Origin: an uncultured Nitrospina sp.
GTDB taxonomy: Bacteria; Nitrospinota; Nitrospinia; Nitrospinales; VA-1
DNA: 23,432 bases
NCBI GenBank assembly: GCA_913044145.1
Contig: CAJWOD010000002.1
Location: 1-23,432 of the forward strand
Direction of reading: 5' to 3'
Positions 22,715-23,432 of the stretch are shown here, one piece after another. Position 1 is the stretch's first letter. Every line of letters starts with the position of its first letter. The notes below the pieces were generated by a model. The model searched no databases, was not told the origin of the DNA, and saw nothing but the letters and a program-made list of their open reading frames with translations. The position numbers were made by a program, and so were the translations under genes.

Positions 22715-23302
22715 TTACCGGGCTTTGCCGTAAATACGGGCACATAAATAAGCTAGATAACGGGTCAACGCATGAATAATAGGCTCATTCCCAGTTATCG
22801 GTTGAATATGGATGAAACGCATACCTACGTCAATGGCTCCTCCATCGGTAATATAGTTATCGCCGATCATACAAACTTTAAAAGGATCGTTCAATTCGAG
22901 AAACTCCTTCATGGCGATTTCGAACCCAGTTCGATCCGGTTTAGGTGGCACATTTTTTACAACTTTGACGCCTAGCTTTTCAAGAGGTTGAAACCGATCT
23001 TCTGCAGCGTTTGTATAAATTGCTACTTTTAATCCTTGCTGTAGCATTTTTTGTACGTGAGCCAATATAGATGGGTCGATATCGCGTGTGTGATGCGGAC
23101 CTATTGTGCCGTCCGCATCTATCAAAACTCCTTTTATTCCATCCTGTAAGAGAGTATTTAATGGAACTTCTTCGAAGCGTTTTACCGCGAGATAAGTTGA
23201 TAACCGTGAAGGTCGGAAGGGAAGAGAAAGAAAGCGCGAGATTTTAGCCCAGGTGAGACCTTCGCGTTCAGAGGAGGTAATAGAATTGTTTGTTGAAGTC
23301 AT
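22715..23302 (-). CDS. YqeG-type HAD-superfamily phosphatase
   Basis: 195 aa, HAD class IIIA phosphatase of the YqeG/GEP4 group. Relatives in mitochondria and plastids dephosphorylate phosphatidylglycerophosphate; bacterial members are poorly characterised. Motif I is LIDADGTI (nucleophile Asp62, acid/base Asp64), motif II is YTN (Thr97), motif III is Lys121 in KPDRTGF, and motif IV is IGDNYITDGGA (Asp148, Asp153). The N-terminal 50 residues hold the family-like RPSRLSTYLAVKRFEEVP. The C-terminal segment, with HALTRYLAYLCARIYG, is amphipathic and could touch the membrane. No Shine-Dalgarno is seen before the ATG. It heads a possible leftward unit with the 157-aa and 57-aa genes. Confidence 0.88.
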   Translation of the reverse strand: MTSTNNSITSSEREGLTWAKISRFLSLPFRPSRLSTYLAVKRFEEVPLNTLLQDGIKGVLIDADGTIGPHHTRDIDPSILAHVQKMLQQGLKVAIYTNAAEDRFQPLEKLGVKVVKNVPPKPDRTGFEIAMKEFLELNDPFKVCMIGDNYITDGGAIDVGMRFIHIQPITGNEPIIHALTRYLAYLCARIYGKAR

Positions 23303-23347
23303 TTGAAATTTTTATAAAAAACTATTGAAAGCTGAGCGTAAGGCCTT

Positions 23348-23366
23348 TTAGTGAGTTTTGCACTAA
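23348..23366. promoter_or_regulatory. Perfect 6-bp dyad upstream of the YqeG-type gene
   Basis: TTAGTG (23348-23353) and CACTAA (23361-23366) are inverted around 7 bases, 46 bases upstream of the YqeG-type start and 25 bases before the possible rightward gene at 23392. Spacing and symmetry suit a dimeric regulator site, but no known consensus is recognised; it is not CIRCE. Confidence 0.3.
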
Positions 23367-23391
23367 TAAATAATCATGCGCTTTTCAAGAA

Positions 23392-23432
23392 ATGAAAGAA
23401 AAATCAGATGATGACAAAATCCTGTGTCATAG
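23392..23432 (+). CDS. Possible start of a rightward gene cut by the window edge
   Basis: An ATG at 23392 opens a frame (MKEKSDDDKILCH) that stays open to the end of the window, 13 full codons. The upstream sequence has only a weak AAG-type ribosome site. It is too short to judge. The opposite strand also reads a short open stretch that could be the tail of a leftward gene ending near 23404. Confidence 0.25.
   Translation, partial: MKEKSDDDKILCH

Noticed and set aside
1..23432. CRISPR array, tRNA, rRNA, insertion sequence
   Set aside because: No regularly spaced repeats, tRNA-like cloverleaf, rRNA sequence, transposase or terminal inverted repeats were seen; intergenic gaps are all under about 230 bases.

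Overview
The window is a dense, AT-rich bacterial chromosomal segment dominated by housekeeping genes. It holds 20 protein genes I consider real or probable, two of them very small, plus a partial gene at the left edge and a doubtful one at the right edge. I see no rRNA, tRNA, CRISPR array, transposase, prophage or plasmid gene. The mix (leucyl/arginyl-tRNA-protein transferase, alanine dehydrogenase, a TIGR04283-type glycosyltransferase, a B12-binding radical SAM protein of the DUF4080 type, an ethylbenzene-dehydrogenase-like heme lipoprotein, an hslVU-argB cluster) suggests a Gram-negative bacterium of the Nitrospinota/Nitrospirota/Desulfobacterota sphere. A low-GC marine Nitrospinota relative is my best guess. 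This is inferred from gene content, not from any search.

Layout, left to right. 1-473 (-): 3'-truncated family 2 glycosyltransferase. 699-1490 (+): bpt. 1586-2527 (-): a 27-residue leucine-rich-repeat protein followed by an unannotated 43-aa single-span membrane protein. 2649-3758 (+): ald. 3927-7382 (+): dnaE. 7445-8083 (-): two-span membrane protein with a possible PH-like tail. 8170-10269 (+): an M16 zinc peptidase followed by a heme-binding lipoprotein. 10262-12903 (-): ilvD followed by an unknown 315-aa gene. 12985-14622 (-): B12/radical SAM protein. 14737-17273 (-): hrcA-grpE-mutM. 17395-21240 (-): xerC-hslV-hslU-argB. 21411-21947 (+): coiled-coil protein with a C-terminal membrane anchor. 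21955-22631 (-): unknown 157-aa gene, then an unannotated 57-aa two-span membrane protein. 22715-23302 (-): YqeG-type HAD phosphatase. 23392-end (+): possible truncated gene.

How the genes work together. The right half is a leftward block concerned with protein quality control (HslUV protease, the HrcA heat-shock repressor, GrpE), chromosome maintenance (XerC, MutM) and amino-acid synthesis (ArgB, IlvD). The left half is a set of short, mostly divergent or convergent units. Several genes begin with TTG or GTG (glycosyltransferase, radical SAM protein, xerC, argB). In three of them a Shine-Dalgarno-like sequence decides the start.

I did not find a convincing new multi-gene system. The best leads are the membrane-anchored heme lipoprotein beside an M16 peptidase, the uncharacterised gene translationally close to ilvD, the two small membrane proteins, a hairpin repeat that has become coding sequence, and the hrcA-grpE unit that lacks both dnaK and a recognisable CIRCE operator.
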